A DNA stretch of 9,092 nt from Bacteroidales bacterium. GTDB taxonomy: Bacteria > Bacteroidota > Bacteroidia > Bacteroidales > UBA10428. Below, piece by piece: positions 1 through 6,984 of the stretch. Location: assembly GCA_016926235.1 (NCBI GenBank), contig JAFGOZ010000305.1:1-9092 (forward strand), written 5' to 3'. Both the position numbers and the translations under genes were made by a program. The notes beneath the pieces were generated by a model. That model was not told the DNA's origin. It did no database searches and worked only from the letters and a program-made list of their open reading frames with translations. Numbering within the stretch: the first letter of the stretch is position 1; every line of letters starts with the position of its first letter.

Positions 1-93
1 CAAATCGACACGTAACTAAAAAGCTCTACAACCTCGATGTACCAAAGATTTCAAAGAACGTTATTTAATTTTTAGTGGACACTATTGAATATT

Positions 94-303
94 TCATAAT
101 TTCAATTTCTTATTTCCGAATTGATTTATTTTCGGGGAAAGGTGATCAAAACCTCCAATAACTGATCCAATTAGCATGAAAACAATTGAATTATTCGAAT
201 TTTTTGGAATAAATTCTGATGAGGTAAAATGAGTAATTAATGCTATAATATAGTAGATTGCAATAATATAAGCGATTCTAAGACCGACACCCCATTCAGT
301 CAT
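94..303 (-). CDS. Small membrane protein, probably N-terminal remnant of an isoprenylcysteine-methyltransferase-like protein
   Basis: The open frame extends back to 387, but I place the start at the ATG at 303-301. A strong GGAGGG Shine-Dalgarno (complement of 310-315) lies six bases before it, and the residues upstream (rich in His, Leu and Phe) look non-coding. The resulting protein has 69 residues. It opens with MTEWGVGLRIAY, followed by a hydrophobic helix at about residues 8-24 and a second at about 41-51, then a polar Lys-rich tail ending in KKLKL. The opening 'WGVG.R....I.YY' followed by a helix ending in a His resembles, from memory, the start of ICMT/PEMT-type membrane methyltransferases, which are usually 150-200 residues long. 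If so, the catalytic C-terminal half is missing and the last 17 or so residues are out-of-frame or unrelated sequence. It could instead be a genuine small membrane protein. I am confident in the start and unsure of the family. Confidence 0.5.
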   Translation of the reverse strand: MTEWGVGLRIAYIIAIYYIIALITHFTSSEFIPKNSNNSIVFMLIGSVIGGFDHLSPKINQFGNKKLKL

Positions 304-387
304 TTTTTTCCCTCCATAATAAAACTTTTTTTTAAAATTATCGAATATATGTAATAAGTGCAAATTCTGGTGCAAATGGCACCACAC

Positions 388-413
388 AAAACCCGGCTTC
401 CATGCCGGATTTT
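388..413. terminator. Bidirectional hairpin terminator
   Basis: The sequence AAAA-C-CCGGC (388-397), a six-base loop TTCCAT, and GCCGG-A-TTTT (404-413) form a stem of five G:C-rich pairs, one C/A mismatch and four A:T pairs, with T runs on either side in either direction. It lies upstream of the small minus-strand gene and could stop transcription arriving from the right on the minus strand, or plus-strand transcription. Confidence 0.55.
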
Positions 414-437
414 GTTATTCTCGGTTCCAGGTTCTCA

Positions 438-457
438 CCTGCCTGCCGGCAAGCAGG
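438..457. repeat. 20-bp GC-rich near-perfect palindrome (CCTGCCTGCCGGCA-type)
   Basis: Centred between 447 and 448, this element pairs with itself at 9 of 10 positions; the exception is C443 against A452. It is much more GC-rich than its surroundings. Palindromes built on CTGCCTGCCGGCAGGCAG occur as dispersed intergenic elements in many Bacteroidota genomes (general knowledge). A single copy is visible here, so its repeat status is inferred. Confidence 0.45.
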
Positions 458-493
458 GTTCTAAGTTGGTGCGGGTGTAGAAGCAGGGAGCTT

Positions 494-541
494 AAAAAAA
501 ATACAAGCCCTTCAAGATCAATGATCTGCAGGAGCTTTTTT
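494..541 (-). terminator. Intrinsic terminator of the FtsX permease gene
   Basis: Arms 505-519 and 523-537 pair at 12 of 15 positions around a three-base loop (AAT). On the minus strand the stem is followed by TGTA and a run of eight T (complement of 494-501). It starts about 30 bases after the permease stop codon, as expected for its terminator. A run of T at 536-541 on the plus side may also make it work in the other direction. Confidence 0.7.
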
Positions 542-566
542 AATTGGTTAATGAATTGGTTGATGT
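511..566. repeat. Direct repeat copy A, flanking the permease (3' side)
   Basis: This stretch matches 3144-3201 in the same orientation. A 14-base identical core GATCAATGATCTGC is followed by a similar AGG..C, a T6-7 run, and a shared pattern of the type 'GGTTnAnGAnTGGnTTGAT'. Copy A includes the 3' untranslated region and terminator of the permease gene. Confidence 0.65.
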
Positions 567-2993
567 TTATTCATACTTCAGGGAATCAACAGGATTCCTT
601 GAAGCTGCTTTAAGCGATTGATAACCTACGGATAGAAATGCAATTAATACGGAAATAATTCCTCCTGCAATAAAAGACAGAACACCAATATCAGTTTTAT
701 AAGCAAAATTATTCAACCACCAGTTTATAATTATATATGACAACAAAACGGCAATAGAAAATGAAATAAAAATAAGGATCAGGTATTCCATCGACAATAG
801 TTTTATTATACCCGCTGAAGATGCCCCCGTAACTTTACGTATACCAATCTCTTTGGATCTCTGCTCTGCGGTAAAGGATGCGAGCCCCAGCAATCCAAGT
901 GATGCTATGACAATAGCCAGAAGGGTAAATAAAAGAAAAAGCCTTCCGAGCTGCTGCTCTTTGCGGAATTTTGCATTGAAATCATCTGAAATGAAGGAAT
1001 AGTCAAATGAACTGCTTTCAGAAAATGATTTCCATTTTGATTCAATAAGATTTATTTTATTGTTAATATCGCCGGATGTAAGTCTTACAACGATATTGTC
1101 ACCCTCTGTGCCCAGGAATATGAGTAAAGATGTTATTTCTTCCTGCAGTGACTGAAAATTATAATTTTTTATCACCCCGATTATTTCACGTGTATCCAGG
1201 TTGTTCTCTTTCCAGAATGTCTGTATCTTCTCTCCAACCGGATTGTCAAAACCGAAAAGGCGTGCCGCAGCTTCATTTATAACAACTCCGTTAACATCGG
1301 ATGGAAATTCTTTTGAGAAGAATCTGCCGTCAACCATGGTCAGCTTTAGTGTTGACATCAGATCCTCATCCGCAATACAATAATTACTGCCACGTTCCTG
1401 TATGTCCTCTCCTACCGGTCGGAACAAATCGGAATAACTGACATCAGGGGGAACCAGGTTACAGATACTGGCATCTTCAATCCCTGACATTTTTAAAAGT
1501 TCCTCTTTAAAGGCATTTTTATTCGTGCCTAATGATACTGCGTTATTAATTACTATCAGGTTATTTTTATCAAAGCCAAGGTCTTTGTTTTGAATGTATT
1601 GCAACTGCTTATATATAAGCAGGGTACATATTATTAATCCTGTTGACATAGTAAACTGGAAAATCACAAGTATTTGTCTGATACCTTTGCTTTTTATCCC
1701 TGCCTTGAGTTTACCTCTTAAAGTTTCTACAGGTTTGAATGATGTAAGATAGAATGCCGGGTAGGTGCCTGCTATAATGCCAATTATAACAACCAGGCAG
1801 ATGATGGCGGAGATATAAAGAAAATTAAATAAAGCCTTTACATTAAGAAGCTTGCCTGATAGAACATTGAATTGCGGAAGGATTAATATGAGAATAACCA
1901 GGGCAAGCAGTAAAGATATCAGTGTGTATAAAACCGACTCTGTGAGAAACTGAGTCCGGAGGCTGCTGTTCGTACTTCCCAGAGATTTTCTTAATCCAAC
2001 CTCCTTTGCCCTTCCCGAATACCTGGCGGTTGAGAGATTCATGAAATTAATGCAAGCGATAACAATAATAAAGACCAATATCCCTAACAATAAATAGATT
2101 GTTTTCAAATTGCCACCTGGTTCCAGGTGAAGATCAACATCTGATGCAAAATGAATTCCGGTTAATGGCTGCAGGTAAAAACCATATGCTCCACCCTTTT
2201 CCAGGAATTCTTCAAACGATATGCCAAGATATTTCTGGGCTTGTGGACCGATGTGTTTTTTTACAAGTTCCTGAATTTGAGATTCCATCGGATTCTGGTC
2301 TAAATCCTCACCAAGCTTGATATATGTAAGCAGGGAGTTGGATACCCAGACTGAACTACGACTATAATCCCAGGATTCCATCGAGAGGATCATACTGAAG
2401 TGAAAATGTGAATTTGGGGGAGGATCCTCACAAATGCCTGTAATATTACAGATCCGTTTTTCATTTCCAAATTCCAGACTCTGCCCAATACAGAGGTTAT
2501 CCCCTGGACCTGAATACCCGAATATTCTTTTTGCAGCTGTTTCCGTCAGTACTATGTTATTTGGGCTGGAAAGGACATTTATCGGATCACCGAAAAGAAG
2601 TTTAAAACTAAAGAAATTGAAGAAATTTGAATCTGCAACAAGTACTGTTTTTTCGGTATACAGCTCTTCTTTGTGTTTGATTGGCATATCTTTCCAGAGA
2701 GCAATCCGGCATGATTGTTCCACGCCTGGTATTTCATCCATGAATCCGGAAGCAACAGGTGCAGATGTATATGGTGATTTGAATTCCTGCCCCGACATGC
2801 GTCCCATAAGATTAATCCGGTATATCCTGCCGGCATCCATGTGAAACCTGTCATAACCGAATTCATCGACAATATAAAGTATGATTAACAGGCTTGTAAC
2901 TAATCCGACTGTCAATCCGGTTATATTGATAAAAGCATAAAATTTCTGCCTCCAGATGTTTCGTAATGCTATTTTAAGGTAGTTAAACAACAT
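567..2993 (-). CDS. FtsX-family ABC transporter permease (MacB-like, two-domain)
   Basis: This 808-residue inner-membrane protein belongs to the large Bacteroidota family of ABC permeases with duplicated MacB periplasmic core and FtsX domains. It opens with MLFNYLKIALRNIWRQKFYA, the usual start of the family. Predicted membrane helices lie at about 20-42, 297-318, 351-372, 390-412, 437-460, 684-706, 735-758 and 768-790. Periplasmic domains lie at about 43-296 and 461-683. The two coupling-helix motifs are EVGLRKSLGS (331-340) and EIGIRKVTGAS (715-725), and the C-terminus is the family-typical NPVDSLKYE. Length and all landmarks are normal, so it looks intact. Relatives work with a separate ATPase subunit and are proposed to move peptides or lipoproteins or to act mechanically on the envelope; the substrate cannot be told here. 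No ATPase gene is in the window. No clear Shine-Dalgarno precedes the start, which is common in this phylum. A terminator follows at 494-541. Confidence 0.95.
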   Translation of the reverse strand: MLFNYLKIALRNIWRQKFYAFINITGLTVGLVTSLLIILYIVDEFGYDRFHMDAGRIYRINLMGRMSGQEFKSPYTSAPVASGFMDEIPGVEQSCRIALWKDMPIKHKEELYTEKTVLVADSNFFNFFSFKLLFGDPINVLSSPNNIVLTETAAKRIFGYSGPGDNLCIGQSLEFGNEKRICNITGICEDPPPNSHFHFSMILSMESWDYSRSSVWVSNSLLTYIKLGEDLDQNPMESQIQELVKKHIGPQAQKYLGISFEEFLEKGGAYGFYLQPLTGIHFASDVDLHLEPGGNLKTIYLLLGILVFIIVIACINFMNLSTARYSGRAKEVGLRKSLGSTNSSLRTQFLTESVLYTLISLLLALVILILILPQFNVLSGKLLNVKALFNFLYISAIICLVVIIGIIAGTYPAFYLTSFKPVETLRGKLKAGIKSKGIRQILVIFQFTMSTGLIICTLLIYKQLQYIQNKDLGFDKNNLIVINNAVSLGTNKNAFKEELLKMSGIEDASICNLVPPDVSYSDLFRPVGEDIQERGSNYCIADEDLMSTLKLTMVDGRFFSKEFPSDVNGVVINEAAARLFGFDNPVGEKIQTFWKENNLDTREIIGVIKNYNFQSLQEEITSLLIFLGTEGDNIVVRLTSGDINNKINLIESKWKSFSESSSFDYSFISDDFNAKFRKEQQLGRLFLLFTLLAIVIASLGLLGLASFTAEQRSKEIGIRKVTGASSAGIIKLLSMEYLILIFISFSIAVLLSYIIINWWLNNFAYKTDIGVLSFIAGGIISVLIAFLSVGYQSLKAASRNPVDSLKYE

Positions 2994-3035
2994 TAAGTCT
3001 GGTTTTAGTAATCAACTATTTATTAAAAGACGAAA

Positions 3036-3049
3036 CACATTTAAATGTG
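3036..3049. promoter_or_regulatory. Perfect 14-bp palindrome upstream of the permease (candidate operator)
   Basis: CACATTTAAATGTG is its own reverse complement and begins 43 bases upstream of the permease start codon. That is a plausible place for a dimeric regulator to bind. No regulator gene is visible in the window, and an AT-rich core makes chance palindromes easier, so this is tentative. Confidence 0.3.
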
Positions 3050-3143
3050 ATGCATGATTGGCCTTGAAATAATAGGTGCTTTTGTTCAAGTAGTAAATAT
3101 AGTAAACAAATAAATTATGATGAATACTTATGTGGTATCTTTC

Positions 3144-3201
3144 TTTGAAGGATCAATGATCTGCGAGGCCTTTTTTAGTGGGTTGACGAGTGGATTGATT
3201 T
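3144..3201. repeat. Direct repeat copy B: decayed permease terminator, 5' side
   Basis: This is homologous to 511-566 in the same orientation, with the identical GATCAATGATCTGC core and T run. The outer part of the stem no longer pairs: only the inner five positions plus a few wobble pairs survive. The hairpin is therefore weaker than copy A and probably no longer a terminator. Confidence 0.6.
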
Positions 3202-3389
3202 CTTTTACTATTAATTTCAACTAATCTGTTGCTGGCTAATTTCAAACAATTCAGGAGTTTAATATAGTTCTGATAAAGAGGAAGAGGTTATACCATTCCG
3301 ATAAAGAGTGGTCTATTTGCTGGTGGTAAATTTGATCAGTTGAATTTCAATCACTAAATTTAAATAATCAAAAAGTTGAAACAATTACT

Positions 3390-3473
3390 TGAATTCTACG
3401 ATTATTAGTCGGAAATGCAGATTGTCCTGCAAAGTGTTTTTCAACTAGCTGAATATTGAAATAGTAGAATTCA
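3390..3473. repeat. 10-bp perfect inverted repeat before the NagX-like pseudogene
   Basis: TGAATTCTAC (3390-3399) and GTAGAATTCA (3464-3473) are perfect reverse complements, 64 bases apart. The right arm ends 15 bases before the start codon at 3489. Within the loop is a smaller hairpin, TGCAG-attgtc-CTGCA (about 3416-3431). It could be a leader structure or the two half-sites of a regulator. Confidence 0.4.
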
Positions 3474-3488
3474 CTATACCGGAAGAAT

Positions 3489-4185
3489 ATGAGCAACCCA
3501 ATTCAATTAAACCAGGAACAAGATCGGATTCTTTCAATAGACTTTTTTCGGGGCTTTACCATGTTTATGCTCGTAACAGGTATTGCCGGTATATTTAATG
3601 AAATGGTAGCTCAGGGAAAAGGCGGAACTCTGATAGCATTAATTAACAAGCAATTAGAGCATGCGGAGTGGCATGGACTTTATGCCTGGGATCTGATCCA
3701 GTCTTTCTTTATGTTTATAGTTGGTGTTGCCATGCCTTTCTCCCTTACAAAACGGTTAGCCAGGGGTGAAAGCTGGAAAAAAGCATTTCACCATGCTCTG
3801 ATACGTTCCTTCTGGTTGCTTGTCTCTTTTTCCATGATCCTTTTATCCCGATTATTAAACGTTTATGCACCAGTTCTTTCGTTATAGTAAGTGGGGGATG
3901 GTGAATAATAGCAATGGCATTTTCATATTTGCTGATCGATGTATTGAACTTCAGGAAGCTTGCCCTGTTCTTTGCAATCGTTGGGATGAATCCTATTTTT
4001 ATCTATCTTTTTTCCAGTCTGGGGGGAAAAGATTACTTATACGCATGGCCGAATCGTTTACATCAAGGCTTTTCAGCTGGAGCAACGAGATCACAATATA
4101 CATGATAACAATAATAATTGTGGCTGCTATGGTTTGGTATATTTGCTATTTCCTATACAGACGAAAAATATTTATCAAAATATAG
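3489..4185 (+). pseudogene. Broken NagX/HGSNAT-like membrane acyltransferase (DUF5009/COG4299 family)
   Basis: Members are polytopic inner-membrane proteins of roughly 370-400 residues, related to heparan-alpha-glucosaminide N-acetyltransferase, and act on amino sugars. The first 125 or so residues (frame of 3489) carry family hallmarks: RILSIDFFRGFTMFMLVTG at 13-31, then EWHGLYAWDLIQSFFMFIVG and MPFS. The frame then jumps near 3845-3858. From about 3857 another frame reads KRLCTSSFVIVSGGW, hits a TGA at 3902-3904, and continues as MAFSYLLIDV and MNPIFIYLFSSLGG, typical of the family's C-terminal part. Near 4035-4045 it shifts again, and the last frame ends normally with WYICYFLYRRKIFIKI and TAG at 4183-4185. 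There are thus three lesions: an internal deletion (probably 120-170 residues), a nonsense codon and a frameshift. A weak GGAAGA precedes the start. It was probably the first gene of an operon with the next two. Confidence 0.85.
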
Positions 4186-4309
4186 CAGAGCCTCACTTTA
4201 TCAGGCATGGTAAAACAAAATATTAAAACAGGTTTGTATGATTTGTCTCAGAACCATCTCTTATACAGCTTTTTGTCTGGGGGGTGTAATTAACAGGAAG
4301 AATTTAATT

Positions 4310-6087
4310 ATGAAAAAAAAGATCCTTGTTTTCTTAATAATTATGATAATTTCAGGCACATACTCTGGCCTGATTGAAATAAATGCCCAGAATGAACCGG
4401 ATGTAATAGATGAACTTGATGTGATACATTTGAAAGGAGGGGGAGGAAAAGGGAATAGCTGGATACAATTCAGCGATGCTCCTAACTCTCTTTATCATTA
4501 TCTTGCGGAACAGGCTTATGATCTTCTTGAACAGCGGAGGGAGGAAATAGCTAGGCTGAGCTCATTGTCCGATTGGCAACAACGGCAGAAATGGATACGC
4601 GAAACGCTGGTGAGTATTGTGGGCCCTTTCCCTGAAAAAACTCCTTTAAATGCAAAAATCACAAGGATTGTTGATAAAGATAGTTTCAGGGTTGAGCATA
4701 TAGTATATGAGTCCCAGCCAGGATTTTCTGTTACCTCTTCAATGTTCATACCCGGTGGGCAAAAGAAAGGGATTTATCGTATTTGCATTTGATCCGGTTG
4801 CCCAGGGTGAACGCCTGGAGTATTATGATCCGGAAACTGGTAAAGATATCGTTGGTGATCCGGATATTGTTCATTCTTATTCAGGTGCCCAGGCTTTTAT
4901 CACAGGCAGTTTGCAAGCCCGATATATGATATGGGATGGCATAAGGGCGGTTGATTATCTTCTTACGCGTAAAGAAGTGGATCCTGCCAGGATTGGGATA
5001 ACAGGCCGCTCAGGAGGGGGAACACAATCTTCTCAAATCGCAGCACTTGATGACAGGATACTTGCCGCTGCCCCCGATGGGATTGTACGAGGTATTGATC
5101 ATGCTGATCTCTTATTGGTAAGGGCACCAAAACCAACATTAATTATTGCTACTACAGGGGACTATTTCAGTATCCAGGGATTCAGGGAAACAGCAGAAGA
5201 AGTGTCGGGAATTTATAAAGCTTATGATAAGGAGGATAACTTCAGCTAAATTGCTTTCAGGCTATCAGGAACCATTTGTATTTCCTGAACCGGTGTTTAC
5301 CGGATGTATTCAAAGGGAAACTTATGTAGTTGAGAAGTATTTTGTAAAAGGTGAAGGTGATTATATTATTCCCTACCTTTTAATGAAACCGGACAGGCCG
5401 AATAATAAAGCTCTTATCTATCTGCATCCATCAGGTAAGTCAGCTGAAGCTATTGTTGATGGTGAAATGGAATGGTTTGTCCGGAATGGTTTTACAGTGC
5501 TGGCTCCTGATCTGATCGGAACAGGTGAAACGGGTCCGGGGGATTTTCGTGGAGATTCTTATATTGAGGGTGTTTCTTATAATGTATGGTTTGCTTCCAT
5601 GCTTATTGGAAGAAGCATTGTCGGAATACGGGCCGGTGATGTTGTACGGCTTGCCCGGTTATTGATGAGAACCTATGGGATAAGTGAGGTTTATGGTTTT
5701 GCAAGGAAGGAAATGTCACCTGTACTATTGCATGCTGCAGCTTTTGATTCAGCTATTAGCCGGATAGCTCTTATAGAATCTTATTCTTCATACCGGTCCA
5801 TTGTTATGAACCGTTTTTATGATCCCAGTTTTGTACATAGCACTGTTCCCGGAGCCCTTAAAGCGTATGATCTTCCTGACCTTGCAGCCAGCCTGGCACC
5901 TAGAAAGCTTATGATAGCAGGCGTTACAGATGGATCTGGCAAAGACACAGATACTGAAAATATCAATATAGATCTAGCCATAATCAAAATTGCTTATCAA
6001 AATAAAAAAGCAGACGGGCAACTGAATATCGTATACCTGAAACCAACTGAAAAACCATATGACCTTTATATGGAATGGATAAAATAA
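4310..6087 (+). pseudogene. Broken secreted two-domain alpha/beta-hydrolase (acetylxylan-esterase-like)
   Basis: The start is the ATG at 4310, since MKKKILVFLIIMIISG...NAQ makes a clean signal peptide; an earlier in-frame ATG at 4238 would spoil it. AGGAAG at about 4293 is a possible ribosome site. Three frames are needed. The first (4310-4771) ends in SMFIPGGQKKG. The second resumes as KKGFIVFAFDPVAQGER, carries the nucleophile elbow GRSGGG (Ser codon 5010-5012), and reads to KEDNFS before a stop at 5247-5249. The third runs from about 5240 (AKLLSGYQEPF) to TAA at 6085-6087. At least three deletions are inferred: at 4761-4771, where about 30 residues are missing; near 5076-5092, apparently in frame; and near 5237-5250, which removed the segment expected to hold the catalytic His. 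In the second domain the elbow reads GFARKE, with Ala (codon 5701-5703) instead of Ser, so it was probably never catalytic. An intact relative would probably exceed 650 residues. Confidence 0.85.
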
Positions 6088-6176
6088 ATTTCTAAAGATA
6101 TATTTGATTTAAATACACAGCATAAGGGAAAATGGTTTCAAGAGGTGCCTTTAATCATATATAAAAAGAAAATACT

Positions 6177-6767
6177 ATGACAAAAAAAATGTCACACGAA
6201 GAGATTTTATCGGTAAAACAGCAGTCGGATTAGCCGGCATAGCAGTTTCATCAAGTGGTTCATCAATGAGTGCAGCTTCCTACAAAAGAATTATTGGTGC
6301 AAACGATCGGATCAATATTGGATTTCTTGGTTGTGGTGCACGGAGTATGGGGCATCAAAGAATGGTAAAAACATCGGAAAAGGAGAAGAATCTTGCTGTC
6401 GTTGCTGTTTGCGACATTTGGAAACTCAACAGAGAAAAAGCTGCAGCAAACTGTAAAAAGCTGTTCGGAACAGATGTAAAACAATTTAAATATTCCGAAA
6501 AAAGTACGCGATATAGTTCGTTCAGGGAAATTGGGTCAGATTACAAAAATAGAACAGGTCTGGAATGATAATAATCCCAGCTGGTTTTTCATTCCCGAGC
6601 ACCAGAATCTTCCCGGAGGCTTTGATTTTTATGAGGGGATGAAAGAGGCAATAAACAGCGGGAAAGCCGAGATAGTCACTACTGAAGAATATGGTATGAA
6701 GCCTGGACCGGTTAATGTGAGTGATGACAGCAAGTATCATCTCGATACCTGCTATGTTTCTGAATAG
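6177..6767 (+). pseudogene. Broken exported Gfo/Idh/MocA-family oxidoreductase (Tat signal)
   Basis: From the ATG at 6177 the frame reads MTKKM and soon stops. Adding one A to the A8 run at 6182-6189 gives MTKKNVTRRDFIGKTAVG, a standard twin-arginine signal. The rest follows in the frame of 6188: NDRINIGFLGCGARSMG (Rossmann GxGxxx) and AVCDIW, up to FKYSE near 6499. There the frame switches in an A run to KVRDIVRSGKLGQITKIEQVWNDNNP, which in intact relatives lies some 60-80 residues further on; the EKP active-site loop in between is gone. After NNP (about 6577) the sequence jumps again to PEHQNLPGGFDFYEGMKEAI...KYHLDTCY, ending at TAG 6765-6767. I cannot place that last 60-residue piece with certainty; it may be a later part of the same gene. 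Family members are usually 400-450 residues long and oxidise or epimerise sugars using NAD(P). It is the last gene of the decayed cluster, 89 bases after the esterase remnant. Confidence 0.82.
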
Positions 6768-6984
6768 TAAAAGGTATTTAGGGTATGGTAACATTTTCAT
6801 AAATAGGTCTAAAATGGATTGACATTTTTTTAAGGTGAACTTTTTAATAGTCTGTAGCTATCTTTTCATTCCAATAATTTTGGGAGCCAATACAAATTGA
6901 GACTATCCACCAATAACTATTTGATTTTAAATTTGAATTACCGTAATTTTATGTAATTATATATAGTCTTTAATCTCTACCCAC

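Larger units (their letters stand above)
2994..3488. other. 495-bp gene-free divergent region between permease and decayed operon
   Basis: This region lies between two genes reading away from each other, so it should contain promoters for both. It holds a 14-bp perfect palindrome (3036-3049), a degenerate copy of the permease terminator (3144-3201), a short direct repeat of 'GATAAAGAG' (one copy near 3272, another near 3301), and a 10-bp inverted repeat (3390-3399 with 3464-3473). I see no convincing open frame and no clear match to the Bacteroidota -33 TTTG / -7 TAnnTTTG promoter pattern. Confidence 0.6.

Noticed and set aside
1..60. Left-edge sequence (minus strand GTTCTTTGAAATCTTTGG...GTTGTAGAGC) as a CRISPR repeat or rRNA-leader-like element.
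   Set aside because: Only one copy is visible at the window edge, with no spacer-repeat periodicity and no adjacent rRNA or cas gene, so it cannot be supported.
2434..2844. Plus-strand open frame of 136 codons inside the permease.
   Set aside because: It lies antisense to the conserved periplasmic domain of the permease and has no signs of its own coding.
3899..3904. TGA after GGW in the NagX-like gene as a recoded codon (Trp or selenocysteine).
   Set aside because: The same gene also has a large internal gap and another frameshift, so a nonsense mutation in a dead gene is simpler; no selenocysteine element is apparent.
5225..5255. Programmed ribosomal frameshift between the two esterase domains.
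   Set aside because: No slippery heptamer is apparent at the junction. Expected sequence with the catalytic His is missing there, and other deletions occur in the same gene.
6819..6849. TTGACA followed 18-19 bases later by TTTAAT/TTAATA as a promoter for the HEPN-TPR gene.
   Set aside because: It matches the enteric sigma-70 pattern, which Bacteroidota housekeeping sigma factors do not use, and it lies more than 130 bases from the start; chance in AT-rich DNA is likely.
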